DNA from: Pseudomonadota bacterium
GTDB taxonomy: Bacteria; Pseudomonadota; Alphaproteobacteria; Rhizobiales; Rhizobiaceae
Length of the DNA stretch: 5,560 bases
Assembly (NCBI GenBank): GCA_023451915.1
Contig: JAEXXS010000364.1
Span: 1 to 5,560 of the forward strand
Direction: 5' to 3'
The number at the start of each line of letters is the position of its first letter. Position 1 is the first letter of the stretch. The notes under the pieces were generated by a model. The model was not told the origin of the DNA, ran no database searches, and saw only the letters and a program-made list of their open reading frames with translations. The position numbers were made by a program, and so were the translations under genes. Shown here in pieces: positions 5,415 through 5,560 of this stretch.

Positions 5415-5560
5415 CATACGTCCTCCGACGCGGAAGTTTCCAAATTTCGGTCTTTCCGATCAGCTTTAAGCCAACTACGCTCGATCCTGTTTGACACATC
5501 ATCCAAAACGACACCGGAATCCGAGATCGCAAAATACAACGCGCGAATATCCCAAACGTC
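5414..5560 (-). CDS. C-terminal end of an unidentified protein, cut by the right edge
   Basis: On the minus strand a frame is open from the window edge (5560) to a TGA at 5416-5414, giving the last 48 residues of a protein. They begin DVWDIRALYFAISDSG and end LETSASEDV. The segment is hydrophilic and acidic at the tail, with no membrane segment. Support comes from position: the stop falls exactly at the foot of the bidirectional terminator, as expected for a gene converging on uvrA. It has no start codon inside the window. Another minus-strand frame (5532-5293) covers the same bases but runs through the terminator into uvrA and is the less likely one. I do not recognise the family. Confidence 0.5.
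   Translation of the reverse strand, partial: DVWDIRALYFAISDSGVVLDDVSNRIERSWLKADRKDRNLETSASEDV

Noticed and set aside
5293..5532. Minus-strand open frame of 79 codons
   Set aside because: It reads through a strong terminator and ends inside uvrA. The alternative frame that stops at the terminator is more credible.
1..5560. CRISPR arrays, insertion sequences, tRNA, rRNA, toxin-antitoxin or defence genes
   Set aside because: No regularly spaced repeats, transposase-like protein, tRNA cloverleaf or defence-family motif could be found on either strand.

Overview
The window looks like the chromosome of an alphaproteobacterium of the order Hyphomicrobiales (Rhizobiales), most likely Brucella/Ochrobactrum or a close relative. 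The pointers are the sequences of SSB and of a 974-residue UvrA, SOS boxes of the alphaproteobacterial GTTC-N7-GTTC type, and a PhnF-type regulator of C-P lyase genes. The genus is an inference from remembered family sequence, not from a search.

Layout. (1) 1-122: a compact regulatory region. Two back-to-back promoters appear to share the same six bases as their -10, inside a perfect 7+7 inverted repeat. A gene on the minus strand may begin at base 7, just inside the left edge. (2) 123-866, plus: phnF, a GntR/HutC regulator with a TTG start. (3) 867-982: an AT-rich tail and the terminator of ssb; phnF and ssb converge. (4) 983-1501, minus: ssb. (5) 1502-2437: an unusually long gap of about 930 bases between the divergent genes ssb and uvrA. 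It holds two separate perfect LexA boxes, one at each gene's promoter, and between them several inverted repeats. It also holds a minus-strand rho-independent terminator that overlaps the 3' end of a small open frame (1866-1967, possibly longer); that frame may be a small gene or the tail of a small RNA. (6) 2438-5362, plus: uvrA, complete. (7) 5385-5414: a strong bidirectional terminator. (8) 5414-5560, minus: the last 48 codons of an unidentified gene that converges on uvrA and stops exactly at that terminator.

How it fits together. ssb and uvrA are a classical DNA-damage pair: SSB coats single-stranded DNA, and UvrA recognises lesions for UvrABC excision repair. In E. coli the two are divergent around a shared SOS control region. 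Here each gene appears to have its own LexA site, about 600 bases apart, so they can be repressed independently. phnF belongs to another process, phosphonate use, and probably controls itself and a C-P lyase operon lying to the left of the window.

I see no CRISPR array, insertion sequence, rRNA, tRNA or defence system. The known genes are ordinary. The points worth a second look are the shared-(-10) promoter/operator, the doubled SOS boxes, and the possible extra transcription unit hidden between ssb and uvrA.
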